A DNA stretch of 8,688 nucleotides from Verrucomicrobiota bacterium (GTDB lineage: Bacteria > Verrucomicrobiota > Verrucomicrobiia > Limisphaerales > AV2). Position 1 is the first letter of the stretch; each line of letters starts with the position of its first letter. Location: NCBI GenBank assembly GCA_003219345.1, contig QHOP01000082.1, positions 1 to 8,688 on the forward strand, given 5' to 3'. The notes below the pieces were generated by a model. It was given only the letters and a program-made list of their open reading frames with translations, had not been told where the DNA came from and ran no database searches. The position numbers and the translations under genes are program-made. Below, in pieces: positions 1 through 7,148 of the stretch.

Positions 1-539
1 TGCTTGAGGCGAACGATCACCGGCATCATCCGCATCGTGTGGGCCACGGCAATCTTGAGTCCTCGCTTGTGTGCCTTAGCAAGGAGTTCGTCCGACTCGA
101 GGGGCGCAGTGACGAAGGGTTTCTCGCAATAGACGTGCGCGCCGGCCTGAAGCGCGGCGAGCGCGATCGCGTGGTGCTGGTCCGATTGCCTCATCGCTAT
201 GCTCACGAGATTGGGACGTTCCTTTTCCAGCATTTCGCGATAGTCCGCGTAGCTGCGTGGCGCTCGAATCTTTGCGGCAGTTTTCGCGCGACCGCCCGGA
301 TCGGGATCGGCGAGTGCGACGATTTCAGTGTTCGGGCGATTCGCGAAGATGCCCTCCAGTCCGTGACCGTAATCGCCTCGGCCGGTGTGGCCGATGACGG
401 CGGCTTTGAGATTCGCAGCGGGTCCGGCGGCGAGACAGGCGAGATCAGCGGCAGCAATAACACCGGCTGAGGAAGCTAATCGCACGAAATTCCGGCGGGT
501 AATGATATTTCTCCCCGCCTGACGGCTGGTGGTGTTCAT
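1..539 (-). CDS. Gfo/Idh/MocA family oxidoreductase, Tat-exported, N-terminal part (3' end beyond window)
   Basis: NAD(P)-dependent oxidoreductase family acting mostly on sugars, inositols and related polyols; the substrate cannot be told from this part. The frame opens at an ATG (537-539) and stays open for 179 codons to the left edge, so the C-terminal substrate domain is missing from view. Residues 13-22 (TRRNFVRLAS, twin Arg at 15-16) followed by an Ala-rich stretch to about residue 42 form a Tat-type signal peptide, which also fixes the start. The Rossmann fold begins at about residue 44 (KAAVIGHTGRGDYG, a GxxGxG variant of the dinucleotide loop), with an acidic strand end at ALADPD (76-80). 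The family's EKP motif lies at 139-141 (YCEKPF). The gene is divergent from the esterase gene across 144 bp. No Shine-Dalgarno sequence is evident at normal spacing. The family is secure; the exact substrate is unknown. Confidence 0.93.
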   Translation of the reverse strand, partial: MNTTSRQAGRNIITRRNFVRLASSAGVIAAADLACLAAGPAANLKAAVIGHTGRGDYGHGLEGIFANRPNTEIVALADPDPGGRAKTAAKIRAPRSYADYREMLEKERPNLVSIAMRQSDQHHAIALAALQAGAHVYCEKPFVTAPLESDELLAKAHKRGLKIAVAHTMRMMPVIVRLK

Positions 540-683
540 GCGATAAGATTACCAGCACCTTTGCCGCTGATGAAGCGTGGAGTTATTGTCCTGGCGGTTG
601 GCAGATGCTCTCATTGTGACATCGCTACGTCGGCCAGGCTGCGCAGACTTGCTTCTGTTGCTCGAAAACTTCATTCTCACGAC
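540..683. promoter_or_regulatory. Divergent intergenic region between oxidoreductase and esterase genes
   Basis: This 144-bp gap separates two diverging gene starts, so promoters for both are expected here. A TTGGCA hexamer lies at 598-603, but no good -10 box follows at 16-18 bp. I see no strong inverted repeat or operator. A TTG-initiated frame from 561 reads through into the esterase, but it would put 41 charged residues before the signal peptide and is not taken as coding. Confidence 0.3.
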
Positions 684-1751
684 ATGAAATCTCCACATCG
701 CTCCCTTTTGCTGCTCATGGTCGCACTTTCACCCGTTAGTGCCTTCGCTCATTCCGCAGTCGAACCCGCCCCACGCGCCGATCAGGGCTGGAAGGACAGG
801 CAGGAACTGCTGAACAAACGCGCCGCCGAAGCCGGCGACAAGGCGCAGCTTATTTTCATCGGCGACTCCATTACGCAAGGGTGGGAAGGCGAAGGAAAGG
901 AAGTTTGGGCGAAGTATTACGCGCAACGCATTGCTGTCAATCTCGGCATCGGCGGCGACCGCACACAGCACGTTCTTTGGCGACTTGACCACGGCAACCT
1001 CGAGGGCCTCAAGCCGAGGGCCGCCGTGGTCATGATCGGCACGAACAATTCCAACGGCGAAGACAACACAGTGGAACAGATCGCCGACGGCGTGGCGGCG
1101 ATCGTGAAGCAACTCCGCGAAAAGCTGCCTCAGACCAAAGTGCTGTTGCTGGCGATCTTCCCCCGCAGCGAGAATCCGAGCCCTCAACGCGGAAAAATTC
1201 TTCAGGTAAATGAAATCGTCCAGAAACTTGCCGACGACCAGAACGTTTTTTGGATCGACTTCGGATACAAGTTCATCAACCGCGACGGCACGATTCCCCA
1301 CGATCTGATGCCGGACTACCTGCACCTGTCGAAGCGCGGCTATGAAATCTGGGCCGAGGCCATCGAGGACAAGCTCTCCGCTGTCCTTGGCGACACGCGC
1401 GTGAAGGCGGAGCAAAGTGGGGCAGGCGTCTCGCCTGCCGGCCTTACCGGCGAATGGGCCTGGACGATGGACACGCCGAATGGAACAGTCACTGCCCCGC
1501 TGATCCTCAGGCAGGACGGCGAAAAGGTGACCGGCAAATTCCGGCGTGACGAGAATCGCTGGCTGGAGATCGAGAACGGCAAAGTCAACGGCAATGAGTT
1601 TTCCTGGATCGTGAAACGTGACCGGCCCAACGGCGAGACTATGACCTACGAAATGACCGGCAAAATCGAGGGCGACACCATCACCGCCAAGGCCAGGACG
1701 ACACTTGACGGCAACGAAACCCTGAAGGAGTGGACTGCGAAGAGGAAGTAA
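684..1751 (+). CDS. Secreted SGNH/GDSL-family esterase with C-terminal beta-rich domain
   Basis: A predicted exported hydrolase of 355 residues, probably a carbohydrate esterase or acetylhydrolase resembling the PAF-acetylhydrolase beta/gamma type. ATG at 684 is chosen because it opens a clear signal peptide: MKSPHR, a hydrophobic run LLLLMVAL, then cleavage near AFA-HS (residue 22). SGNH blocks are visible: IGDSITQGW with nucleophile Ser62, GIGGD at 88-92 (oxyanion Gly), GTNN at 119-122 (oxyanion Asn), and DYLHLS at 211-216 with the Asp211/His214 pair. The catalytic domain ends near residue 240. After a linker that contains a palindrome (1421-1439), residues 254-355 form a separate domain starting TGEWAW, with alternating beta-strand patterns (GEKVTGKF, GKVNGNEFSW, GKIEGDTITAKA). 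I recall such tails on other PVC-group secreted proteins; the function is unknown and could be carbohydrate binding. No Shine-Dalgarno sequence is seen. The substrate is unknown. Confidence 0.92.
   Translation: MKSPHRSLLLLMVALSPVSAFAHSAVEPAPRADQGWKDRQELLNKRAAEAGDKAQLIFIGDSITQGWEGEGKEVWAKYYAQRIAVNLGIGGDRTQHVLWRLDHGNLEGLKPRAAVVMIGTNNSNGEDNTVEQIADGVAAIVKQLREKLPQTKVLLLAIFPRSENPSPQRGKILQVNEIVQKLADDQNVFWIDFGYKFINRDGTIPHDLMPDYLHLSKRGYEIWAEAIEDKLSAVLGDTRVKAEQSGAGVSPAGLTGEWAWTMDTPNGTVTAPLILRQDGEKVTGKFRRDENRWLEIENGKVNGNEFSWIVKRDRPNGETMTYEMTGKIEGDTITAKARTTLDGNETLKEWTAKRK
1421..1439. repeat. Perfect 8-bp palindrome with 3-nt loop inside the esterase linker
   Basis: GGCAGGCG (1421-1428), TCT loop, CGCCTGCC (1432-1439) make a perfect inverted repeat. 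It lies in frame and encodes residues 246-252 (GAGVSPA) exactly between the SGNH domain and the C-terminal domain. The other strand would read as RRDACPT. I recall these peptide signatures from scattered palindromic repeats in verrucomicrobial genomes, but copies elsewhere cannot be checked here. Confidence 0.75.
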
Positions 1752-1917
1752 CCGGAGCGAGGTTGCTGGCAGGAATCCGTGAGTGGTCGATATATTGCTT
1801 GCTTTAGCACGCCGGAGAAATAGCATTCTGGGGTACAATGGAAAGACCGGCCCACCATTTTCGGACGCCTGAGCGTCAGGGGCCGACGCGACGTCAATGG
1901 TTCACTCCTCAAATATT
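1752..1917. promoter_or_regulatory. Intergenic region with TACAAT box and imperfect hairpin
   Basis: This 166-bp gap lies between two co-directional genes. It contains a TACAAT hexamer at 1834-1839 that could serve as a -10 box for the downstream gene, though no matching -35 is present at 17 bp. An imperfect hairpin spans 1861-1886: outer arms TCGG (1861-1864) and CCGA (1883-1886), and inner arms CCTGA (1868-1872) and TCAGG (1876-1880) around GCG. There is no T-run after the hairpin, so it is a poor intrinsic terminator; it could be a leader structure or a decayed interspersed palindrome. Confidence 0.3.
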
Positions 1918-2358
1918 ATGAAAAGCACATCTGTTGTATTCGTTGCCCTGGCTGCGTTTGGCTTCTTTGCGCTTGCCGCCGACAAACAATCCGGTTCAGA
2001 CAAGAATGCCTCGCCCATCGTCGGAACCTGGGAGCTTGTTTCAGAAAAATGGGGGGACGCCAAGGAATTCACCGACCCGCCGGCGGAACGAAAGTCGATC
2101 AAATTCATCACGCCCACGCATTGGATCTGGGTCTGGGTCGATCCGAAGACGAAGAAAATCACCAACTCAATGGGCGGAACGTATAAGTACGCCGGGGACT
2201 CCTACATCGAAATTCCGGAATTTGCCTTCGAAGGCATGGGGTCCTACGTCGGGAAGGAACAGAAATTCACGGTGAAAATCGAAGGGGATAAATGGATTCA
2301 TTCGGGCGTCCTCTCCGCTGGCCAGAAACTCGAAGAGATTTGGAAGCGGGTGAAATAA
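1918..2358 (+). CDS. Small secreted lipocalin-like / DUF4488-like protein
   Basis: A predicted exported protein of 146 residues. ATG at 1918 is preferred over an in-frame ATG at 1897 because it directly opens a signal peptide (MKSTSV, then a hydrophobic run VFVALAAFGFFALA, cleavage near AA-DK). The mature part starts with a lipocalin-like signature IVGTWELVSEKWG, followed by SIKFITPTHWIWVW, a MGGTYKYAGDSYIE strand pair and a closing KLEEIWKRV strand. This order (GTW..., KFITPTH, GGTY, final EEIW) resembles the DUF4488/lipocalin-like proteins that I know mainly from Bacteroidota. Such beta-barrels often bind small hydrophobic ligands, but no ligand can be named. It shares strand with the esterase upstream, and both have GTW/GEW-type beta domains. 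The initiation region (CTCCTCAAATATT) lacks a Shine-Dalgarno motif. The family call is from motif memory. Confidence 0.75.
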   Translation: MKSTSVVFVALAAFGFFALAADKQSGSDKNASPIVGTWELVSEKWGDAKEFTDPPAERKSIKFITPTHWIWVWVDPKTKKITNSMGGTYKYAGDSYIEIPEFAFEGMGSYVGKEQKFTVKIEGDKWIHSGVLSAGQKLEEIWKRVK

Positions 2359-2390
2359 TTGCCGGATCAGACGACTTGTTGAGCGCGACG

Positions 2391-2416
2391 CGGATGCGCT
2401 CCCGCCTTCGCGTCCG
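2391..2416. terminator. GC-rich hairpin between convergent transcription units
   Basis: CGGATGCG (2391-2398) pairs with CGCGTCCG (2409-2416) with one G-T wobble around a 10-nt loop. It lies in the 64-bp gap where the plus-strand and minus-strand units converge. Neither side has a T-run, so it is not a canonical intrinsic terminator. It could be a bidirectional stop or a decayed palindromic repeat. Confidence 0.3.
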
Positions 2417-2422
2417 GGCGTT

Positions 2423-2878
2423 TCAAGGATTGTTCGGCCACGTTTCCCGATGCGGCTGATTGTCGTTGTTCCAGCGTTGGCGGGCGACTTCCGTTTTCTT
2501 CAACCACACGGTGTGCTTGGCGTATTCCACATGTCCGTCGCAGAAAACGATGTTCTCCCCTTTATTGTGGCGAGGCGCCAATTCCGCGAGAAGGTTGATC
2601 GGGAAGATGTCATCGAGGTCATTGTCCGCTCCGCCTGGTTTCGGTTTTACATCCGCCACGGCGATCATGTCGCTCGGAACCTTCACCTGATTCTCGGAAA
2701 GATACGCGGACGCGCTGCGGTTATTAGAACCGCCGTCCAGTCCCAGGCTCGGACCAGAGGAGGGATAACGCCCGCTGCCCGCCATGTTGTAACCGTAACT
2801 GGAGTTGGGTTGAGGCAGCCGAACGTGGTTGGTCCATTTGGGGGCCAACTTGTTTGCCGGACCTTTCTCCGTGATCGA
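2423..2878 (-). pseudogene. C-terminal remnant of a prepilin-like H-X9-DG protein
   Basis: The 151 residues recognisable here match the C-terminal part of prepilin-like, DUF1559-related secreted proteins that are abundant in Verrucomicrobiota and Planctomycetota. Visible are LPQPNSSYGYN, KVPSDMIAVADV, then the H-X9-DG motif (HNKGENIVFCDG, with H at about 2569-2567) and the tail ARQRWNNDNQPH that I associate with verrucomicrobial members. The N-terminal methylation/cleavage signal (GFTLIELL type) and the whole N-terminal half are absent. The homologous part begins right after the DUF1501 stop (2880-2882). The nearest in-frame ATG (2917) lies inside the DUF1501 gene and would add 13 residues that are out-of-frame DUF1501 sequence, so it is not a plausible native start. 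Its position just behind the DUF1501 stop suggests a deletion removed the 5' half. An expressed short protein is possible but unlikely. Confidence 0.75.
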
Positions 2879-2879
2879 A

Positions 2880-4209
2880 CTACGCCAAAATCGGCCTGAC
2901 CACGTTTCCCGCGACATCGGTCAGGCGAAAGTCGCGGCCCGCGTTTCGGTAGGTCAGGCGTTTGTGGTCCAGGCCCAACAAGTGGAGAATCGTCGCGTGG
3001 AGGTCGTGAATGTGCACCTTGTCCTCCACCGCGCGAAAGCCATACTCATCGGTCGCGCCGTGCACCAAACCGCCCTTTACGCCGCCGCCGGCCAACCACA
3101 TTGTGAATCCGTCGGGATTATGATCGCGGCCATCCGCGCCCTGTGCCGTGGGTGTGCGGCCAAACTCTCCGCCCCATAGTACCAGCGTGTCTTCCAACAG
3201 GCCGCGCTCCTTGAGGTCCTTGAGCAGCCCGGCGATGGGCTTGTCCACTTCGAGCGCGTTGCGTTCGTGGTCGCGCTTCAGGTTGGTGTGCTGATCCCAC
3301 TTGAACGCATGGCTGACCTGGATGAAGCGCACGCCGCGCTCGGCAAAGCGCCGCGCCAGCAGGCACTCACGTCCGAAATCGTCCGTTGGTCTCTGATCGA
3401 TGCCGTAGAGATCGAGCGTCGCTTTGGATTCGCCGGAAATGTCCGTCAACTTCGGCGCTTCGGTTTGCATGCGAAAGGCAAGCTCGTAAGACTCAATCAC
3501 GCCTTCAAGTTGCGCGTCGGCCTTCGCCTGTTGCAGATGCTCGCGGTTGAGCTCCTGGATGAAATCAAGCTGCTGCCGTTGCAGATCAAGCGGAGTCTCC
3601 GGATTGCGAATGTGTCGAATCTGCGCCTGCGTCAGCGGCGTGGACTCACTGCCGACCGCCGTGCCCTGGTAAACCGCCGGCAGAAACGCCGAGCCATACG
3701 CTTGAGGACCGGCAATGGCAGTCAGCGGACTGATCGTGATGAAGCCAGGCAGGTTTTGGTTTTCGGTGCCCAGACCGTAAAGAATCCACGAACCCGCGCT
3801 GGGCCGGACCTGATTCTCCGAGCCGGTGTGCAACTTCATAATCGCCTGCCCGTGCGCCTGGCCGTTTGTGTGCAGACTGCGGATGATGCAGAGATCATCC
3901 GCCGAGCTGGCTAGCTGGGGAAACAGGCTGCTGATCTCGACGCCGCTGTCGCCATGCTTTTTGAATTCCCACGGTGACGGCAGCAGTTTACCCGGCGCCA
4001 TCGTGACGCCTTCGGGCGCGGGCGTTGGAAAAGGTTTGTCCCGATCGCGCATGAGCAGCTGTTTGGGATCGAAGGTGTCCACCTGCGAAGGGCCGCCGGG
4101 CATGAACAGAAAGATAATGCGCCTGGCCCGCGGCGGAAAATGCGGCGGCCGCGGCGCAGCGTCGCAGCATGTCGCGGCGAGTGAGAGGAGTGAAGAAGTG
4201 GGGATTCAT
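2880..4209 (-). pseudogene. DUF1501 protein gene, frameshifted with missing signal segment
   Basis: DUF1501 proteins are exported and related in fold to sulfatases/alkaline phosphatases; their role is unsettled and they are typically encoded beside PSCyt/DUF1553 genes. The family N-terminus MNPHFFTPLTRRDMLRRCA starts at ATG 4209, eight bases after the upstream stop, with a Tat-like TRRDML. From about 4155 the homology jumps to another frame, giving APRPPHFPPRARRIIFLFMPGG and then an intact domain to TAG at 2880. The hydrophobic signal core normally found between RRCA and PLAPR is missing, so a deletion plus frameshift is more likely than a single indel. The rest looks complete: SQVDTFDPK, RPSAGSWILYGLG, LVLWGGEFGRTP, GRDHNPDGF, HDLHATILHLLGLDH, GRDFRLTD. 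Translation from the internal ATG at 4103 would give 407 residues without an export signal and without a ribosome binding site. A sequencing or assembly error remains possible. Confidence 0.82.
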
Positions 4210-4217
4210 AAGGTCTG

Positions 4218-7148
4218 TCAGTTGATAAACCGAAACTCCGTCGATGCGAGCAGCGCGTGACAAAAACTTTGCCAGGCCATGAGCCGGCGCTTTTCCAGGT
4301 CAGGTTCGTTTTTCTCCAGGGCAGCCTGATATTCGGCGATGAACCGCAACGCCCGCTCGGTCGTCTCCGCCCCAGCCGGGCGGCCAAAGGCCTGAGTATA
4401 AGCGGACGCCACACGTTGCGCATCGTTGGCCGGTGCCGTGGCCAACAGCGCTCCGGCCCACTGACGCGACTGCTCAAGCATGAATGGGCTGTTCATCATG
4501 AACAACGCCTGCGTCGGTGCGGTGGTGCTGTGTCGTTTGCCGGTGACGAGATACGGGTCGGCAAAATCGAAGACCTGAAACAGGTCCGGCGTGTCGTTGC
4601 GGATGACCGGCAGGTAAAGGCTGCGTCGTGTGCTCGCCACCTGAGCGTTGCTGGCCATCGCCGCCGCGCCAAACGGCGCGTCGTTCGTCGGACTGAGCGA
4701 ACCGCCCATCGTTAAATCCAACTGCCCGCTCACGGCCAGCACCGCGTCACGGATGGCTTCAGCATCCAGCCGCCGCCGATTCATCCGCCACATCAATTTG
4801 TTTTCCGGGTCTTTGGCGTAAGCCAGGGGATCAAGGTCACTGCTCATCTGGTAAGTGCTGGAAAGCATCAGGGCACGAATGATTTTCTTGAACGACCAGC
4901 CTTGCTCCATGAATCGCAGCGCCAGGTAGTCGAGCAGTTCCGGGTGCGTCGGTCTCTCCCCCAGCGCGCCAAAGTTGTCCACCGACTCGACCAGCCGCCC
5001 GCCGAAGAGATAGTGCCAGATGCGATTCACCGCGACGCGCGCCGTGAGCGGGTTCTGATTACTGGCAATCCAGTCCGCCAGTTCGAGCCGACCGCTCGCT
5101 TCGTTGGAAAGGGAGGCGGGCGGCGGCACGGTTTTTTCCAGGACGGACAAAAAGCCGCGCGGCACTTCCGGCCCCGGCTTTTCGGGATCGCCGCGCAGAT
5201 TGATCCGGCAGTTGCAGATCGCGCCGTCCTGAGCTGCCATCGCCATCGGCACTGGCGGCGGCTCCTTGGCGCGCAGTTCCTGCAAATCGTCGAGAAGTTG
5301 ATGAATAGAGCGGTCCGTCATGGCCGTCCCGGACTTTTTGGCCCTGGCCTTCTGACCGGTCTGCATCTTCATCGTCATCTCCATGCCGGCCGGCACGAAT
5401 CGCACGGCATCGATCGTGACAAATCCTTCGGTGCCTTGATTGGAAACAACCACCGCGCCGTTGGTGCCGGCGGCGAACTCAAATGTTCCAAGCGAAACGA
5501 AGAGGTCGTCGATCGTCGGGGGCTCGGTTTGGTCGATCAACACCGTGCGCGCCGCGTTGGCGGCGTGGACGGTGACGGGTACGTTCCTCGCGCGGTTGCG
5601 GCGCGGCACGTAGGCGAATTGCACTTCGTAGCGCCCGGCCTGTGGCAGGTCCGGCACGAAGCGGGCGGACTTTTCCCCTTTGCCGGTGTTGCCGTCCTGC
5701 AAATAGTTTTTGTCGATGAAGTTCGTGGCATAGGTGGACTCCTTCCACGACCCCACGAGCTGCGCCATGGAGTTATCGAGGACGATGCCAGCCAGCTCGG
5801 ATGAACTCACTCCACCCGGCAAGGCCGTTTTCATTTCCCCCGCCGCCTGCAGCGAAGCTTGCAGCCTGGCGACTGCCGCGGCGTGGTCTTCCACCGCCTT
5901 GGCTCTTTCCGGCGCGGCGAGCGGCCGCTCACGCCAACGCGGCGGACCGCCCTTTGGCTCTGCATCCCATATGAGCGTTGCCGTGCTGGCGAAGATGCCC
6001 GCCAGCGCATAATAATCCCGCGTCGGAATGGGATCGAACTTGTGGTCGTGGCAGCGGGCGCAACTGACGGTCAAACCGAGAAAGGCGCGCGTCGTCACGT
6101 CGATTTGTTCGTCCACGATGTCCATCTCCAGCTTGGCTTTGCGCGGCTCGAAAAGGAGCTTCGGTCCCAGCATAAGGAACCCCGTCGCCGTGAGTTGGTC
6201 GTAGTGTTGCTCCTCGTTGTCGCCGGGAAGCAGGTCGCCGGCGAGCTGCTCGCGAATGAACCGGGCGAACGGCTTGTCCTCGTTGAATGCGCGCACGACG
6301 TAATCGCGATACCGCCACGCATTTTCATACGGCAGATTGATTTCCAACCCGTTCGAGTCGGCATAGCGGGCCACGTCGAGCCAGTGCCGGCCCCAACGCT
6401 CGCCAAACTGCGGCGTCGCGAGCAGTCGATCCACGACTTTGGCAAAAGCGTCGTTGGAATTGTCCGCCAGAAAGGCTTCGATCTCGTCCGCTTTGGGCGG
6501 CAGCCCGGTCAGGTCGAACGTGGCGCGCCGAATCAGTGTGCGTTTATCAGCCGGCGGGCGCGGTTTGAGCTTGTGCTTTTCCAACCTGGCCAAAATAAAA
6601 CTGTCGATAGGACTGCGCGGCCAGTTTTGCTGTCTGATTCTGGGGAGAGGAGAGTCGCGCGGTGGCAGGAAAGCCCAATGCCTCGAACTCGGAATGCGGA
6701 ACGTGGAACTCGGAACCGGCGCCCCGCGCGGATCGGGGGCGCCCATGCGAACCCACATTTCCAGATCGCTAATTTGTGGCGCAGGCAGAATTTCCTTTGG
6801 CGGCATCTGCAGCTTGCTGTCGGTGTAGCGCACCGCATGGATGAGTCGGCTCTTTTCCGGGTTGCCCGGGATGATTACCGGTCCCGATTCACCGCCTTTC
6901 ATCCAACCGTTGCGTGAATCCAGCAGAAGGCCCCCTTTGATTTTCTCGGCGCCGGCGCTGTGGCACTTGTAACACTTCTCGGTCAGCACCGGCCGGACTT
7001 TCTTTTCGAAGAACTCGATGCCTTCGCGGGTGAGGGTGAGTTGTCCCTTGCGCGCTTCGACAACGCCCGCCGCTGCAAGCGGGGACAGCATGAGCGCCAA
7101 AATCACCGGACTAATGAAGACCGTTCGACTCACAGAGATATTGGACAT
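4218..7148 (-). CDS. PSCyt1-DUF1549-golvesin-DUF1553 secreted cytochrome-like protein
   Basis: A 976-residue exported modular protein of the planctomycete/verrucomicrobial type. After a signal peptide (hydrophobic VFISPVILALMLSPLAAAG, cleavage near residue 27) comes PSCyt1 with a heme-c type CYKCH at 59-63 and KLQMPP at 112-117. A linker with a 7-bp repeat follows (144-155). PSCyt2/DUF1549 runs from about 178 (SPIDSFILARLE, RRATFDLTGLPP, RWGRHWLDVARYADSNG) and has a second CxxCH, CARCH, at 363-367. Residues about 455-587 form a golvesin/xanthan-lyase C-terminal-like domain (VLDN, NYLQDGN, GRYEV, NVPV, SLGTFEF, VTIDAVRFVP). DUF1553 fills about 680-940 (NPLTARVAVNRIWHYLFG, GERPTHPELLDYLA, RRRLDAEAIRDAV, TQALFMMNSPF). 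The stop at 4218-4220 is eight bases before the DUF1501 start, indicating one transcript. The two CxxCH motifs suggest heme binding and electron transfer, but the reaction is unknown; the golvesin domain suggests binding to polysaccharide. No Shine-Dalgarno sequence precedes ATG 7148. Confidence 0.93.
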   Translation of the reverse strand: MSNISVSRTVFISPVILALMLSPLAAAGVVEARKGQLTLTREGIEFFEKKVRPVLTEKCYKCHSAGAEKIKGGLLLDSRNGWMKGGESGPVIIPGNPEKSRLIHAVRYTDSKLQMPPKEILPAPQISDLEMWVRMGAPDPRGAPVPSSTFRIPSSRHWAFLPPRDSPLPRIRQQNWPRSPIDSFILARLEKHKLKPRPPADKRTLIRRATFDLTGLPPKADEIEAFLADNSNDAFAKVVDRLLATPQFGERWGRHWLDVARYADSNGLEINLPYENAWRYRDYVVRAFNEDKPFARFIREQLAGDLLPGDNEEQHYDQLTATGFLMLGPKLLFEPRKAKLEMDIVDEQIDVTTRAFLGLTVSCARCHDHKFDPIPTRDYYALAGIFASTATLIWDAEPKGGPPRWRERPLAAPERAKAVEDHAAAVARLQASLQAAGEMKTALPGGVSSSELAGIVLDNSMAQLVGSWKESTYATNFIDKNYLQDGNTGKGEKSARFVPDLPQAGRYEVQFAYVPRRNRARNVPVTVHAANAARTVLIDQTEPPTIDDLFVSLGTFEFAAGTNGAVVVSNQGTEGFVTIDAVRFVPAGMEMTMKMQTGQKARAKKSGTAMTDRSIHQLLDDLQELRAKEPPPVPMAMAAQDGAICNCRINLRGDPEKPGPEVPRGFLSVLEKTVPPPASLSNEASGRLELADWIASNQNPLTARVAVNRIWHYLFGGRLVESVDNFGALGERPTHPELLDYLALRFMEQGWSFKKIIRALMLSSTYQMSSDLDPLAYAKDPENKLMWRMNRRRLDAEAIRDAVLAVSGQLDLTMGGSLSPTNDAPFGAAAMASNAQVASTRRSLYLPVIRNDTPDLFQVFDFADPYLVTGKRHSTTAPTQALFMMNSPFMLEQSRQWAGALLATAPANDAQRVASAYTQAFGRPAGAETTERALRFIAEYQAALEKNEPDLEKRRLMAWQSFCHALLASTEFRFIN
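6684..6718. repeat. Degenerate 7-bp tandem repeat (GGAANNN) inside the PSCyt/DUF1553 gene
   Basis: Five heptamers follow one another: CGAACTC, GGAATGC, GGAACGT, GGAACTC, GGAACCG, with GGAA at 6691, 6698, 6705 and 6712. GAACTCGGAA occurs twice at a 21-bp spacing (6685 and 6706). The array lies in frame and encodes residues 144-155 (PVPSSTFRIPSS) in the linker between PSCyt1 and DUF1549. Proteins carrying FRVPSSEFRVPSS-like stretches are familiar to me from Verrucomicrobiota, which suggests an interspersed heptamer repeat; this is from memory only. Confidence 0.7.

Noticed and set aside
39..470. A 143-codon plus-strand open frame at the left edge
   Set aside because: It overlaps the Gfo/Idh/MocA gene on the minus strand, which carries a Tat signal, dinucleotide loop and EKP motif.
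561..683. A TTG-initiated N-terminal extension of the esterase
   Set aside because: It would place 41 basic and polar residues before a textbook signal peptide that begins at the ATG at 684.
729..1838. A long open frame (369 codons) on the minus strand opposite the esterase gene
   Set aside because: It is the antisense shadow of a high-GC coding gene; the plus strand has signal peptide and SGNH motifs, while this frame shows no recognisable domain.
4140..4170. Programmed ribosomal frameshifting as the explanation for the DUF1501 frame change
   Set aside because: No slippery heptamer or clear downstream structure is visible, and the expected hydrophobic signal segment is missing, which frameshifting alone would not explain.
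5859..6917. A 352-codon plus-strand open frame opposite the PSCyt/DUF1553 gene, and similar plus-strand frames at 4902-5804 and 7525-8565
   Set aside because: All lie opposite well-supported minus-strand domains, are rich in Arg/Gly/His typical of shadow frames, and show no family motif.
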